64,000 nucleotides of DNA. Source: CALKXV01 sp964632495 (GTDB taxonomy: Bacteria; Pseudomonadota; Alphaproteobacteria; Rhodobacterales; Rhodobacteraceae). The notes below the pieces were generated by a model. It was not told the DNA's origin, did not search any database, and saw only the letters and a list, made by a program, of their open reading frames with translations. Positions 19,292-28,700 of the stretch are shown here, piece by piece; the stretch's first letter is position 1, and the number at the start of each line of letters is the position of its first letter. The stretch is from contig CAZWDS010000004.1 of assembly GCA_964632495.1 (NCBI GenBank), positions 21,075 through 85,074 of the forward strand, read 5' to 3'. The translations under genes were made by a program, and so were the position numbers.

Positions 19292-21735
19292 CACTTCCTA
19301 CTGAAGCGCGTGTCGTCATTATTGGCGGCGGCGTGTCTGGCTGTTCGGCGGCCTATCATCTGGCGGCGCGGGGGTGGACAGACATTGTTCTGCTAGAGCG
19401 CAAGCAATTGACCTGCGGCACCACTTGGCACGCGGCCGGTTTGATCGGGCAGTTGCGGCCGAACGAGAATATGACGCGGCTGGCGAAGTATTCGGCGGAT
19501 TTGTATGGGCGGCTTGAGGAAGAAACCGGTGTTGCGACCGGGTTAAAAGTGACGGGGTCTTTGACCGTGGCTTTGACCGAGCATCGCCGCGAAGAGATCT
19601 TGCGGCAGGCGTCATTGGCGCGGGCTTTTGGTGTGGAGGTCGAAGAAGTTTCGCCCGACACAGCGCGCGAGATGTGCCCGTACCTGACGACCGAAGATGT
19701 CATCAGCGCGGTCAGCCTGCCGGGCGACGGGCAATGCGATCCGGCGAATATTGCGATGGCTTTGGCGAAGGGGGCGCGGTTGAAGGGTGCCAGAATCGTC
19801 GAGGGTGTGAAGGTGGATGCCGTCACGGATGACGGCGCGCGCGTCACGGGTGTCGAGTACACCGACAAGGACGGCAACATCGGCACGATCAGGGCTGAAC
19901 ATGTTGTCAACTGCGGCGGCATGTGGGGGCGGGACTTGGCGGCACAGTCCGGGATTACCTTGCCGCTTCATGCTTGCGAACATTTCTATCTTTTGACCGA
20001 ACCCGTTGACGGGCTTGGACAAATCCCGGTTTTGCGGGTGCCGGATGAATGTGCGTATTACAAAGCTGATGCGGGCAAGATGATGCTGGGAGCGTTCGAA
20101 CCCGTGGCTAAACCATGGGGCATGGGCGGGATCCCCGAGGACTTTGAATTTGATTCCTTGCCCGAGGATTTCGACCACTTCGAGCCGATTTTGGAAAAAG
20201 CCATGCACCGAATGCCGCTGTTTGAAACGGCGGGCGTGCATACGTTTTTCAATGGCCCCGAGAGTTTTACGCCGGACGACAAATACTATCTGGGCGAGGC
20301 GCCGGGTCTCAGGAATTATTGGGTGGCTGCCGGGTATAACTCGATTGGGATTGTGTCGTCAGGTGGCGCTGGCATGGCCTTGGCCGCCTGGATGGATGAG
20401 GGCCATCCGCCGTTCGATTTGTGGGACGTGGACATTCGCCGCGCGCAACCGTTCCAGAAAAACCGGCGGTATCTGCGCGAAAGGGTGAGCGAAACTCTGG
20501 GCTTGCTTTACGCCGATCACTATCCGTTCCGGCAGGTGGAAACGGCGCGTGGGGTGCGGCGGTCTCCGGTGCATGAACAGTTGAAAGCGGCTGGTGCCGT
20601 CTTTGGAGAAACCGCCGGTTGGGAACGGGCGAATTGGTATGCCGATGAGGGTCAGGAGCGGGAATACCGCTATGATTGGGGCAAGCAGAACTGGTTCGAA
20701 AACCAGAAGGCCGAGCATATGGCGGTGCGAACCGGCGTTGGCCTGTTGGACATGTCGTCGTTCGGGAAAATCCGTGTGGAAGGTCCGGGCGCATTGACGT
20801 TTTTGCAGCGCGTCTTTGCGGGCAATCTGGATCAGCCTCCGGGGACGATTGTTTATGGTCAGATGTTGAACCACAAAGGTGGGATCGAAAGCGATCTGAC
20901 GGTGACGCGGATTTCTGAGACTGCGTTCCTGTTGGTGGTGCCTGCGGCGACAGTTCAACGGGATCTGGCGTGGCTGCGGAAACATCTTGGCGACGACGTG
21001 GCGGTGATTTTGGATGTCACGTCAAGCGAGGCGGTGTTCCCGGTGATGGGACCTAAGGCGCGGGATCTGATGCGGGCGGTTTCGCCTGACGATTTTTCGA
21101 ATGAGGCTTTTGCCTTTGGCACCGCGCGCGAGATCGAGATCGGGCTGGGTCTCGCTCGCGCGCATCGGATTTCATACGTCGGTGAGTTGGGTTGGGAGCT
21201 TTATGTCTCGGCCGACCAAGCGGCGCATGTGTTCGAAACGCTGGTTGAGGCGGGGGCGGATCATGGGCTGAAGCTGGTGGGGCTGCACGCGATGGATTCC
21301 TGTCGGATCGAGAAAGGCTTCCGCCATTGGGGCCACGACATCACGGACGAAGACCATGTTGTGGATGCGGGCTTGGGGTTTGCGGTGAAGACCAAGGCGA
21401 AGGACGCCTTTGTCGGGCGCGACGCGGTTTTGCAGCGACGCGCTGACGGGGCGAAGAACCGAATGCTGCAGTTCAAGGTGGACGATCCCGATGTGATGCT
21501 GTTCCACAATGAAGCATTGGTGCGGGATGGTGAGATCGTCAACATCATCACCTCGGCCAATTACGGGCACGCTTTGGGCGGCGCGATTGGTATGGGGTAT
21601 GTGCCTTGCGAAGGCGAAAGCGCCGATCAGGTTCTGGCATCCAACTACGAAGTCGAGGTTGCGGGTGTGCGGCATGCGGCAACGGCCAGTCTGGCCCCGA
21701 TGTATGATCCGAAAGCGGAGCGGATGAAGGCGTGA
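19288..21735 (+). CDS. GcvT-fused FAD-dependent oxidoreductase (dimethylglycine dehydrogenase family), second copy
   Basis: The 815-residue protein has the same layout as the copy at 15955: FAD domain with VVIIGGGVSGCS, GTTWHAAG with the flavinylation histidine (His48), then a GcvT domain ending MYDPKAERMKA. The second copy keeps the canonical GTTWHAAGLIGQLR of dimethylglycine dehydrogenase, while the first has GNVPTFSTS there, so they probably act on different amines, for example dimethylglycine and sarcosine or an N-methylated relative. It starts by ATGA overlap with the methyltransferase-like gene. Confidence 0.9.
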   Translation: MTLPTEARVVIIGGGVSGCSAAYHLAARGWTDIVLLERKQLTCGTTWHAAGLIGQLRPNENMTRLAKYSADLYGRLEEETGVATGLKVTGSLTVALTEHRREEILRQASLARAFGVEVEEVSPDTAREMCPYLTTEDVISAVSLPGDGQCDPANIAMALAKGARLKGARIVEGVKVDAVTDDGARVTGVEYTDKDGNIGTIRAEHVVNCGGMWGRDLAAQSGITLPLHACEHFYLLTEPVDGLGQIPVLRVPDECAYYKADAGKMMLGAFEPVAKPWGMGGIPEDFEFDSLPEDFDHFEPILEKAMHRMPLFETAGVHTFFNGPESFTPDDKYYLGEAPGLRNYWVAAGYNSIGIVSSGGAGMALAAWMDEGHPPFDLWDVDIRRAQPFQKNRRYLRERVSETLGLLYADHYPFRQVETARGVRRSPVHEQLKAAGAVFGETAGWERANWYADEGQEREYRYDWGKQNWFENQKAEHMAVRTGVGLLDMSSFGKIRVEGPGALTFLQRVFAGNLDQPPGTIVYGQMLNHKGGIESDLTVTRISETAFLLVVPAATVQRDLAWLRKHLGDDVAVILDVTSSEAVFPVMGPKARDLMRAVSPDDFSNEAFAFGTAREIEIGLGLARAHRISYVGELGWELYVSADQAAHVFETLVEAGADHGLKLVGLHAMDSCRIEKGFRHWGHDITDEDHVVDAGLGFAVKTKAKDAFVGRDAVLQRRADGAKNRMLQFKVDDPDVMLFHNEALVRDGEIVNIITSANYGHALGGAIGMGYVPCEGESADQVLASNYEVEVAGVRHAATASLAPMYDPKAERMKA

Positions 21736-21834
21736 TGTCGTTTTTCGGTTAGACGTGACGGGTTTGGCCCTTTTCCATAGGTCTGACAGATCGGGAAAGG
21801 GAGACGCCGTGATGCTATCGAAAGAGGTCAAACC

Positions 21835-23352
21835 TTGAGCCGTCGCTCGGGAGGTCGCGCGGCTCGCGTGGCGCTGCGTGCCGCACCTTTGGCTGATGAT
21901 GTGCGCCCGATCCGGGCCGGGATGCAGGGGGGCTGGTATTCTCCGTTAAGCGAAGACGGGGTGCAGCGTATTCACGCCGCCGCTTTGGATGCGTTGGAAA
22001 CGATCGGTCTGGCCGACGCGCCGCCTTCGGGCATCGAGGCGATGACGGCGGCGGGTGCGACTTTGGGCGACAACGGTCGGCTTTATTTTTCGCGGCAGTT
22101 GGTCGAGGATATGTTGGCCAAGGCGGCGCGGAACATTACTTTGTTCGCACGCGATCCGCGTTACGACCTGCATCTGGATCAGAACCGCGTTCACTATGGC
22201 ACCGCCGGAGCGGCTGTGCATATCGTCGACCCCTTCACCAAAGAATACCGCGACCCGACCGCCCAAGACCTGCATGATGCGGCGCGGCTGGTACAGAACC
22301 TCGACAACATACATTTCCTGCAGCGCCCAATGGTGTGCCGCAATATCGCCGACAATCTGGAGCTGGATCTGAACACGATCTACGCCTGTGTGGCGGGGAC
22401 GAAGAAACATATCGGCACGTCTTTCGCCGATCCGTCCCACGTCGCGCCCTGCATGGAGATGATCCACATGCTGGCAGGCGGCGAAGAGGCGTGGCGGGCG
22501 CGGCCGTTCATTTCGAACTCGAATTGTTTTGTCGTGCCACCGATGAAATTCGCCGAGGAAAGCTGCATCGCGATGGAGCACTGCATTCGCGCGGGCATGC
22601 CGGTTTTACTGTTGTCCGCAGGGCAGGCCGGAGCCACGGCACCCGCACCGATTGCAACGGCGATTGTGCAGGCGGTGGCGGAATGTTTGGCCGGTGTGGT
22701 CTATGTGAACTCCATCGCGCCGGGTCATCCGGCAGTCTTTGGCACTTGGCCCTTCGTGTCGGATTTGCGCACCGGCGCGATGTCGGGCGGATCGGCTGAA
22801 CAGGGCTTGTTGACGGCGGGATGCGCACAGATGCACCGGTTCTACGGATTGCCCGGAGGGGCCGCAGGCGGCATGGCGGATTCGAAACTGCCGGATATGC
22901 AGACGGGTTGGGAGCAGGGGATCACCAATGTGCTGGCCGGATTGTCAGGGCTGAACATGGTCTATGAATGCGCCGGCATGCAGGCTTCGCTTTTGGGATT
23001 TTGTCTGGAAAGTCTGGTGCTTGGCGATGATCTGGTAGGGCAGGCCCTGCGCTGTGTGCGCGGGATCGAGGTGACGGAAGACACCGTGTCGATTGAAACG
23101 ATGCGGGATGTTTGTCTGAATGGTCCCGGGCATTATCTGGGCAGTGATCAGACACTGGCCTTGATGCAGACCGAGTACACCTATCCCAAGCTGGGCAACC
23201 GGATGAGCCCGAAGGAATGGAACGAAGCGGAGCAACCAGAGTTGTTGCCCGCCGCGCGCGCTCGGAAAGAGGCGATCTTGGCGGAGGCCGACATGCTGGT
23301 TCCGCTTGAGATAGATCAGGCCATCCGCGAGCGTTTTATGATCCACTTCTAG
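21835..23352 (+). CDS. Trimethylamine methyltransferase (MttB) family protein, non-pyrrolysine type
   Basis: This 505-residue protein belongs to the MttB/MtgB superfamily (COG5598). Supporting segments are the N-terminal GWYSPLSEDGVQRIHAAALD, KEYRDPTAQDLHDAARLVQ, HIGTSFADP and the barrel region GLLTAGCAQMHRFYGLPGG. The frame has no internal TAG, so it is a pyrrolysine-free member; characterised ones move a methyl group from glycine betaine, proline betaine or similar quaternary amines to a corrinoid protein. No corrinoid-protein gene is in the window. The start is a TTG at 21835, preceded by AAAGAGGT at good spacing; the next in-frame ATG lies well inside the conserved region. A strong terminator follows, so it closes the operon. 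Confidence 0.86.
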   Translation: MSRRSGGRAARVALRAAPLADDVRPIRAGMQGGWYSPLSEDGVQRIHAAALDALETIGLADAPPSGIEAMTAAGATLGDNGRLYFSRQLVEDMLAKAARNITLFARDPRYDLHLDQNRVHYGTAGAAVHIVDPFTKEYRDPTAQDLHDAARLVQNLDNIHFLQRPMVCRNIADNLELDLNTIYACVAGTKKHIGTSFADPSHVAPCMEMIHMLAGGEEAWRARPFISNSNCFVVPPMKFAEESCIAMEHCIRAGMPVLLLSAGQAGATAPAPIATAIVQAVAECLAGVVYVNSIAPGHPAVFGTWPFVSDLRTGAMSGGSAEQGLLTAGCAQMHRFYGLPGGAAGGMADSKLPDMQTGWEQGITNVLAGLSGLNMVYECAGMQASLLGFCLESLVLGDDLVGQALRCVRGIEVTEDTVSIETMRDVCLNGPGHYLGSDQTLALMQTEYTYPKLGNRMSPKEWNEAEQPELLPAARARKEAILAEADMLVPLEIDQAIRERFMIHF

Positions 23353-23380
23353 TTTCGCCGGACCTTCGGCCCGTCGAGCC

Positions 23381-23411
23381 GCGCGCCATCCTGGGGTTGG
23401 CGCGCTTTTTT
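23381..23411 (+). terminator. Rho-independent terminator after the MttB-family gene
   Basis: A perfect 8-bp stem (GCGCGCCA at 23381-23388 with TGGCGCGC at 23398-23405) is followed at once by six T. It sits 29 bp past the stop codon and ends the methylamine-type operon. Confidence 0.88.
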
Positions 23412-23413
23412 GC

Positions 23414-23440
23414 GTATTTTTAAAGAGATGAAGGACCGGG
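23414..23440 (+). repeat. Dispersed intergenic element, copy 1
   Basis: GTATTTTTAAAGAGATGAAG continuing into GACCGGG. It matches copies at 45839-45866 (14 identical bases, GATGAAGGACCGGG), 40851-40881 and 43274-43245 (minus). All begin RTRTTTTT and end in a purine-rich AAGAnGAAGG-like run. Function unknown. Confidence 0.5.
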
Positions 23441-23500
23441 GTGTGAGGGTCTTGTCGCGTCCTGCGGGGCGGGGTATTTGGTTTGCAAAGGAGCTGCCCC

Positions 23501-24205
23501 ATGACGTTTGATCGTAACATCAAGATTGCCCCCTCGATTCTGGCCGCAGATTTTGCCGACTTTGGGCGCGAGATTGAAGCGGTTGAGGCGGAAGGGGCTG
23601 ATTGGATCCATGTGGATGTGATGGACGGGCATTTCGTGCCGAACCTGACCTTTGGTCCGCCCTTGGTGAAAGCGATCCGGCGGCACATCAAGACAGTGAT
23701 GGATGTTCATCTGATGATTGCGCCTGTCGATCCTTACATTGACGCTTTTGCAGATGCGGGTGCTGATGTGTTGACCGCGCATGTAGAGGCGGGGCCGCAC
23801 ACGCACCGTACGCTTCAGGCGATCCGGGGGGCGGGGATGAAAGCGGGCTTGGCGTTGAACCCGGGCACTTCGGTCGAGGTGGCGGCACCTTTGTTGGATT
23901 TGTGCGATCTGGTTTGCGTGATGACGGTGAACCCCGGCTTTGGCGGGCAGAGTTTTATCGAAACCCAAGTGGCTCAGGTGGTGCGGTTGCGCGAGATGAT
24001 CGGCGACCGGCCTATTCACATTGAGATTGACGGCGGCGTTGATCCGAAGACGGCGCCTTTGGTGGCCGCGGCTGGCGCGGATGTTCTGGTCGCAGGTTCG
24101 GCGGTGTTTAAAGGCGGCAGCGTGGCCAGTCCTGCGCCTTACGGCGATAACATTCGGACTATTCGCGCAGCGGCAGAAGCGGCCCGGTTGGGCGACGCCG
24201 CATGA
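23501..24205 (+). CDS. rpe: Ribulose-phosphate 3-epimerase
   Basis: The enzyme interconverts ribulose-5-phosphate and xylulose-5-phosphate in the pentose phosphate pathway. The 234-residue TIM barrel has APSILAADFADFG near the N-terminus, VDVMDGHFVPN with metal ligands, DVHLMI, VNPGFGGQSF and EIDGGVDP. The ATG at 23501 has AAAGGAG eight bases upstream; the open frame extends to 23483 but the family starts here. Its stop overlaps the next gene in an ATGA. Confidence 0.96.
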   Translation: MTFDRNIKIAPSILAADFADFGREIEAVEAEGADWIHVDVMDGHFVPNLTFGPPLVKAIRRHIKTVMDVHLMIAPVDPYIDAFADAGADVLTAHVEAGPHTHRTLQAIRGAGMKAGLALNPGTSVEVAAPLLDLCDLVCVMTVNPGFGGQSFIETQVAQVVRLREMIGDRPIHIEIDGGVDPKTAPLVAAAGADVLVAGSAVFKGGSVASPAPYGDNIRTIRAAAEAARLGDAA

Positions 24206-24759
24206 GTTTGCAAGCGCCGCCCGTGTGTGATTTCGGCTGGAAGGCCCCCGACTTTTCGCTGCCTGCCACCGACGGTCGTCTGTTGAGGTATGCGGATGTG
24301 GCAGGACCGAATGGCACGTTGGTCATGTTTGTTTGCAACCACTGTCCCTTCGTTTTGGCGGTGCTGGATCGGATGGTGCGGGATGCCAGGGACTTGGCGC
24401 CTTTGGGTGTTGGCGTGGCTGCAATCTGTTCCAATGATGCCACCAGCCATCCGGCGGATAGCTTTGAAAACATGGCGAAAATGGCGGAATCCGAGGGGTT
24501 TCCCTTTCCCTATCTGCATGACGAAGATCAAAGCGTGGCGCAGGCTTACGGCGCGGTGTGCACGCCGGATTTCTTTGGCTTCAATGGCGCAGGTGAATTG
24601 CAATATCGCGGACGACTGGATGCCTCGCGCGGATCGGCTGGGCCGGCGGATTTGCGGCGCGATTTGTTTGAAGCCATGCGGCAGGTGGCCGAAACGGGGC
24701 GGGGACCTGACGATCAGATCCCGTCTATGGGCTGTTCGATCAAGTGGAAGGCGGCCTGA
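24202..24759 (+). CDS. Thioredoxin-like protein (AhpC/TSA-type)
   Basis: This 185-residue protein has a thioredoxin fold with redox pair CNHC (Cys45, Cys48) after TLVMFV, a cis-proline region AVCTPDFFGF and a C-terminal PSMGCSIKWK. This composition matches a widespread group of thioredoxin-family proteins of unassigned role that resemble AhpC/TSA reductases. No signal peptide is visible, so it is probably cytoplasmic. It is translationally coupled to rpe (ATGA, 24202-24205). A thiol peroxidase or disulfide reductase role is possible; the partner is unknown. Confidence 0.8.
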   Translation: MSLQAPPVCDFGWKAPDFSLPATDGRLLRYADVAGPNGTLVMFVCNHCPFVLAVLDRMVRDARDLAPLGVGVAAICSNDATSHPADSFENMAKMAESEGFPFPYLHDEDQSVAQAYGAVCTPDFFGFNGAGELQYRGRLDASRGSAGPADLRRDLFEAMRQVAETGRGPDDQIPSMGCSIKWKAA

Positions 24760-24762
24760 GCT

Positions 24763-25512
24763 TTAGCCCATGATGCCGCGTCGGATCAGGTTTAGCCCGA
24801 TCAGCAAGAAGATGAACAGGACGGCTTTGCGAAACGCGGCTTCGGACAGTCGGGCGCGTAGACGTTCGCCTGCCAACATGCCAAGACCGGTGGGGATCAA
24901 GAGAGCGGCGGATAAAAGCGCGATTGGTCCGGTCAAAAATCCTTCCACCACATAGCCTGTGAACAGCGGCACGCTGCCTGCCATCAACATCAGGCCGGAC
25001 GCGCGGATGAATTCGTCTTTCTGCGTGTTCCTTGCGGTGAGGTAAGTGACGACCACGGGCAGCCAGATCGAAGTCAGCCCGCCCAATACGCCTGCCAAGC
25101 TGCCCGCGATCACTTGCGCTTTGCGGTCGTGCCGGTCGGGCAGGCGGGGCGCCCATTTCGTGAGGTTCAGGGTGACGAAGACAAGAATGACGATGCCAAG
25201 TGTCAGGAACAGAAATTCCTGCGATGCGTCTGCGGTCAAAGACAGGACAATTGGGATGATGATCACCATGGTGACCAGATAGGGCAGATAGCGGCGGATG
25301 GCGGGGCCGATGTCTCCGGCGCGATAGATTTGCAAGGCGTTGGACAAGAAGATCGGCACAAGGGCGCAGGCGAAGGCGGAACGCGGATCGGTGAAAAAGG
25401 TCAGGATGCCAAGCGCGGTCAGCGGCAGGCCGACACCCGAGATGCCTTTGACAGTGCCCGCGAACAGGAACGCCGCAAAGACGATCCAAAGTGCGGGTAG
25501 AGTGTCGATCAC
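24763..25512 (-). CDS. Sulfite exporter TauE/SafE family membrane protein
   Basis: This 249-residue protein has about eight membrane helices and the family start GTVKGISGVGLPLTALG with its repeat-like counterpart GVLGGLTSIWLPVVVTYL. TauE/SafE proteins are anion exporters or permeases for sulfite, sulfoacetate or other small organic anions; the substrate here is unknown. The start is a GTG at 25512 that overlaps the stop codon of an smc 3' fragment (GTGA), so it was co-translated with smc in the genome this contig came from. Confidence 0.88.
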   Translation of the reverse strand: MIDTLPALWIVFAAFLFAGTVKGISGVGLPLTALGILTFFTDPRSAFACALVPIFLSNALQIYRAGDIGPAIRRYLPYLVTMVIIIPIVLSLTADASQEFLFLTLGIVILVFVTLNLTKWAPRLPDRHDRKAQVIAGSLAGVLGGLTSIWLPVVVTYLTARNTQKDEFIRASGLMLMAGSVPLFTGYVVEGFLTGPIALLSAALLIPTGLGMLAGERLRARLSEAAFRKAVLFIFLLIGLNLIRRGIMG

Positions 25513-25640
25513 GCGACCATTGCTTCGGCTTTCTTCAGATCGACCGAGACCAACTGGCTAACGCCCATCTCGCCCATAGTCACGCCGAACAGCCGATCCA
25601 TCCGCGCCATGGTCACCGCGTGGTGGGTGATGATCAGGAA
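25509..25640 (-). CDS. smc C-terminal fragment, cut by the assembly gap
   Basis: The last 43 codons of an SMC protein are present (FLIITHHAVTMARMDRLFGV, then ending KKAEAMVA) and run straight into the N run at 25641. At the protein level it differs from the end of the full smc at 25757 by only three residues, but the DNA differs at roughly a fifth of positions, mostly at third codon bases and in the last 80 bp. It is therefore a different smc gene, not an assembly repeat of the same one. It is translationally coupled to the TauE gene. Confidence 0.8.
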   Translation of the reverse strand, partial: FLIITHHAVTMARMDRLFGVTMGEMGVSQLVSVDLKKAEAMVA

Positions 25641-25650
25641 NNNNNNNNNN
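25641..25650. other. Assembly gap (10 N)
   Basis: A run of ten N marks a scaffold join of unknown true length. The left side ends inside an smc gene; the right side starts with a hairpin (CCGCAG/CTGCGG, 25651-25666) and then the 3' flank of a second, complete smc. Confidence 0.98.
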
Positions 25651-25756
25651 CCGCAGGGGACTGCGGCGGGATCAATTTGATTTCGAATTGTCGCTAAACG
25701 GTTAACTTTATTCGGAATGCCGCACCGCGCAAAGACGACCAAACCACAGCCGTGCC

Positions 25757-28700
25757 TTACGCCACCATCTTCTCGGCTTTCTTCAAGTCAACAGACACCA
25801 GCTGAGACACCCCCTGCTCCGCCATCGTGACCCCAAACAAACGGTCCATCCGCGCCATGGTCACCGCGTGGTGTGTGATGATCAGGAACCGGGTTTCCGT
25901 GCGGCGGCACATCTCGTCCAAGAGGTCGCAGAAGCGTGTGACGTTGGCGTCGTCCAAGGGTGCGTCCACCTCGTCCAGCACACAGATCGGTGCGGGGTTG
26001 GCGAGAAAGACGGCGAAGATCAGGGCCAGTGCGGTCAAGGTCTGTTCGCCGCCTGACAAAAGCGACAGGGTCGACAGCTTTTTGCCCGGCGGCTGGCACA
26101 TGATTTCAAGGCCGGCTTCAAGAGGATCATCGGATTCGACCAGCACCAGTTTCGCTTCGCCACCTCCGAACAAGTGTTTGAACAGCATCGAGAAATTCGA
26201 GTTCACCTGTTCAAAGGCCGTCAGCAAACGTTCGCGACCTTCTTTGTTCAAACTGGCGATCCCGGCGCGCAAAGTGCGGATCGCGTCTTCCAGATCGGTC
26301 TTTTCGCTGACCAGCAAATCGTGTTCTTCTTCAACTTCGCGGGCATCTTCTTCGGCGCGCAGGTTGACGGCCCCAAGAGCGTCGCGGTTGCGGCGCAGGC
26401 GCATGACGTCGGCTTCGATTTTCTCGGCAGAGGGCAGCGTTTCGGGATCAGCTTCCAGAGTTTCCAGCAGGGCTTCGGGCGTGGTTTCCTGCTCTTCGGT
26501 GATCCGCTCGGCGGCGGCAGCAACTGTTTCGCGAGCGGCTTCGAAACGGGCACCGGCAGCGGCGCGAGCTTCGCGGGCTTCCGAAGCGTCGCGTTCGGCG
26601 TTGCGTTCAGTTTCCTTCGTGTCCCGCTCGGCGGTTTCGGCCACGGCCAGTGCATCGGCGGCGGTACGACGACGCTCTTCAGCTTGTTCCAGGTCTTCGG
26701 CGAGAGAGTCCCGTTCTTCGGCCAGTTTGCCGGGGACCAGCTTGGCCTCTTCCAACTCGGCTTCCGACGAGGTGCGACGTTCGGCCAGTTCGGCCATGCG
26801 CGTGTCGGCGTTTGTTAGACGGCCATCCCAAGTTTCGCGTTCGCGGGTGATTTCGTCCAGTCGCCGGGCGCGGGCTTCGCCTTCGCGTTTCAATTCGTCA
26901 TGGGCCGAGCGTTTGGCCATCATCGTCATCCGCGCGGCTTCGACCGTTAGCTTGATGTCTTCGGTCGTGGCACGAAGCGTGTCCAGATCGTCCAACTCGG
27001 ACAGGGCGGCATCTGCCTGAGCCAGGCTTTGACGCGCGGCGGTGGCTTCATCGCCGTGACGACTGACCGCCATTTCGGCAGCTTCGCGTTTTCCGGCGGC
27101 GATGTTGCGGTCGGCTTCGGCGCGGGACAAGGCGCGGTTCGCTTCGGTCAGCGCATGATCGGCGGCGCGCCGGGCGTCACGGGCCTGTGCCACCTGTGCG
27201 ACCAAGCCATCCATTTCCGTTTTCAGCAACTCATGGGCGCGAGCGGCCCCATCGGCACGGGCCGAGGCTTCGTCCAGATCCTGCTTCAATTCCTGCAGGC
27301 GATTCAATTGCTCCAGACGCAAGGCCGCCGCCGACGGCGCATCGCCAGCGCCGGCACGAAAGCCGTCCCATCTCCACAACCCGCCGTCTTTGCTGACCAG
27401 CCGTTGACCCGGCTTTAGATCGCCTTGCAGACCCGCAGCATCAGACGTATCCACCAGCCCGACCTGAGACAATCTGCGTGCCAATACAGGCGGCACCGAC
27501 ACGAATTCATGCAGCGCTGACACGCCTTTAGGCAGATCTTGCGCATTGGCGTATTCAGGCAAAGATGCCCAGCCCGAAACACCGGCGCCTTCGATCACAG
27601 GCGCGCGCAGATCGTCGGCCAACGCGGCACCCAGTGCCTTTTCGAAGCCCGATTTCACCGTCAACAGGTCCATGACCTGCCCACCTTCGGCTGTGTCACG
27701 GTCGACAAGATTGGCCAAGGCGGCCACCTCGGCTTGTAAGGCCTTTACTTCGCCTTCTGCCGAGGAACGACCGGCGCGGGCGTCGGCCTCTTTGCCTTGC
27801 GCGGCTTCGCGGGCGTCGTCGGCACTGGCCAAGGCTTGTTCGGCCGCGGCTGCGGTGTCGCTGGCGATCTTGAGCGCCGCTTCGGCGACACTGAAGGCGC
27901 TTTCGGCTTTTTCAAGATCGTCACTTGTGGTCGCGGATTCGGTTTTGGCCTTTTCTTCCGCCGCTTCGCTGCGCTCCAAGGTGGTGCGTGCGTCCTGTGC
28001 CATCCGTTCGGCGGATTGATGGCGTGCCGCCAGACGCGCGACGTCTTCGGTCAGCTGCGACAGTTCGTTTTCCTGATCCTGCAGGATGCGTGCGGCGTCA
28101 TGGGCTTCTGTATTCGCCGCTTCGACTGCATCTTCGTGGCCTTCGTTGGCGGTTTGCAGTTCGGCTTCTTCTTCGTTCAGGGCCGTCAGCGTTTTCACTG
28201 CGTCCGCGTTCAGATCGCTTTCGCGTTCCGCATCTCGGGAAAGCTGCGCGATGCGGGCGTTCAGCGTTTCGATGGAACGATTGGCGCGATCTTCTTCTTC
28301 GTCCAGGGCACTGACGCGATGTTGAAGGCGGGCCAGAATGGCGGCGGCTATGGCTTCTTCTTCGCGCAAGGGCGGCAGGGCCTCTTCGGCCTTGGCGCGG
28401 TTCCCGGTTGCGGTGCGTGCCAGACGTTCGGCTTCGGCCGCGATGCGGGATTGTTCGGCCAATGCGGCTTCGGCGGCGGTGCGGGCACTTTCGGCTTCAC
28501 GCCAGCGCAGGTACAACAGCAAGCCTTCGGCGTGGTGCAGTTGCGTGCCAATCTCGCGGTAGCGTTTTGCTTGACGCGCTTGCCGGGCAAGGGAGGACAG
28601 TTGAGCGGCCAGTTGCTCGATCACGTCATCGACGCGGGTCAGGTTGGTTTCGGCACCCTTTAGTTTCAATTCGGCTTCGTGACGACGTTGATAGAGACCC

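Noticed and set aside
17795..19294. A 499-codon open frame on the minus strand, and similar long antisense frames at 16228-17661, 2869-3762, 9184-10194 and 27797-28663
   Set aside because: They run antisense to well-supported genes (GcvT-fused flavoprotein, epimerase, Liv binding protein, smc). Their translations are rich in Arg, His, Pro and Gln without domain motifs, as expected of shadows in high-GC coding DNA.
21835..23352. Pyrrolysine-containing MttB
   Set aside because: The frame has no internal TAG, and no pylT or pylS-like gene was seen. It belongs to the non-pyrrolysine group.
25509..25742. A complete 77-residue protein at the gap
   Set aside because: The frame passes through the N run, so its N-terminal part is an artefact; only the smc tail to 25640 is real.
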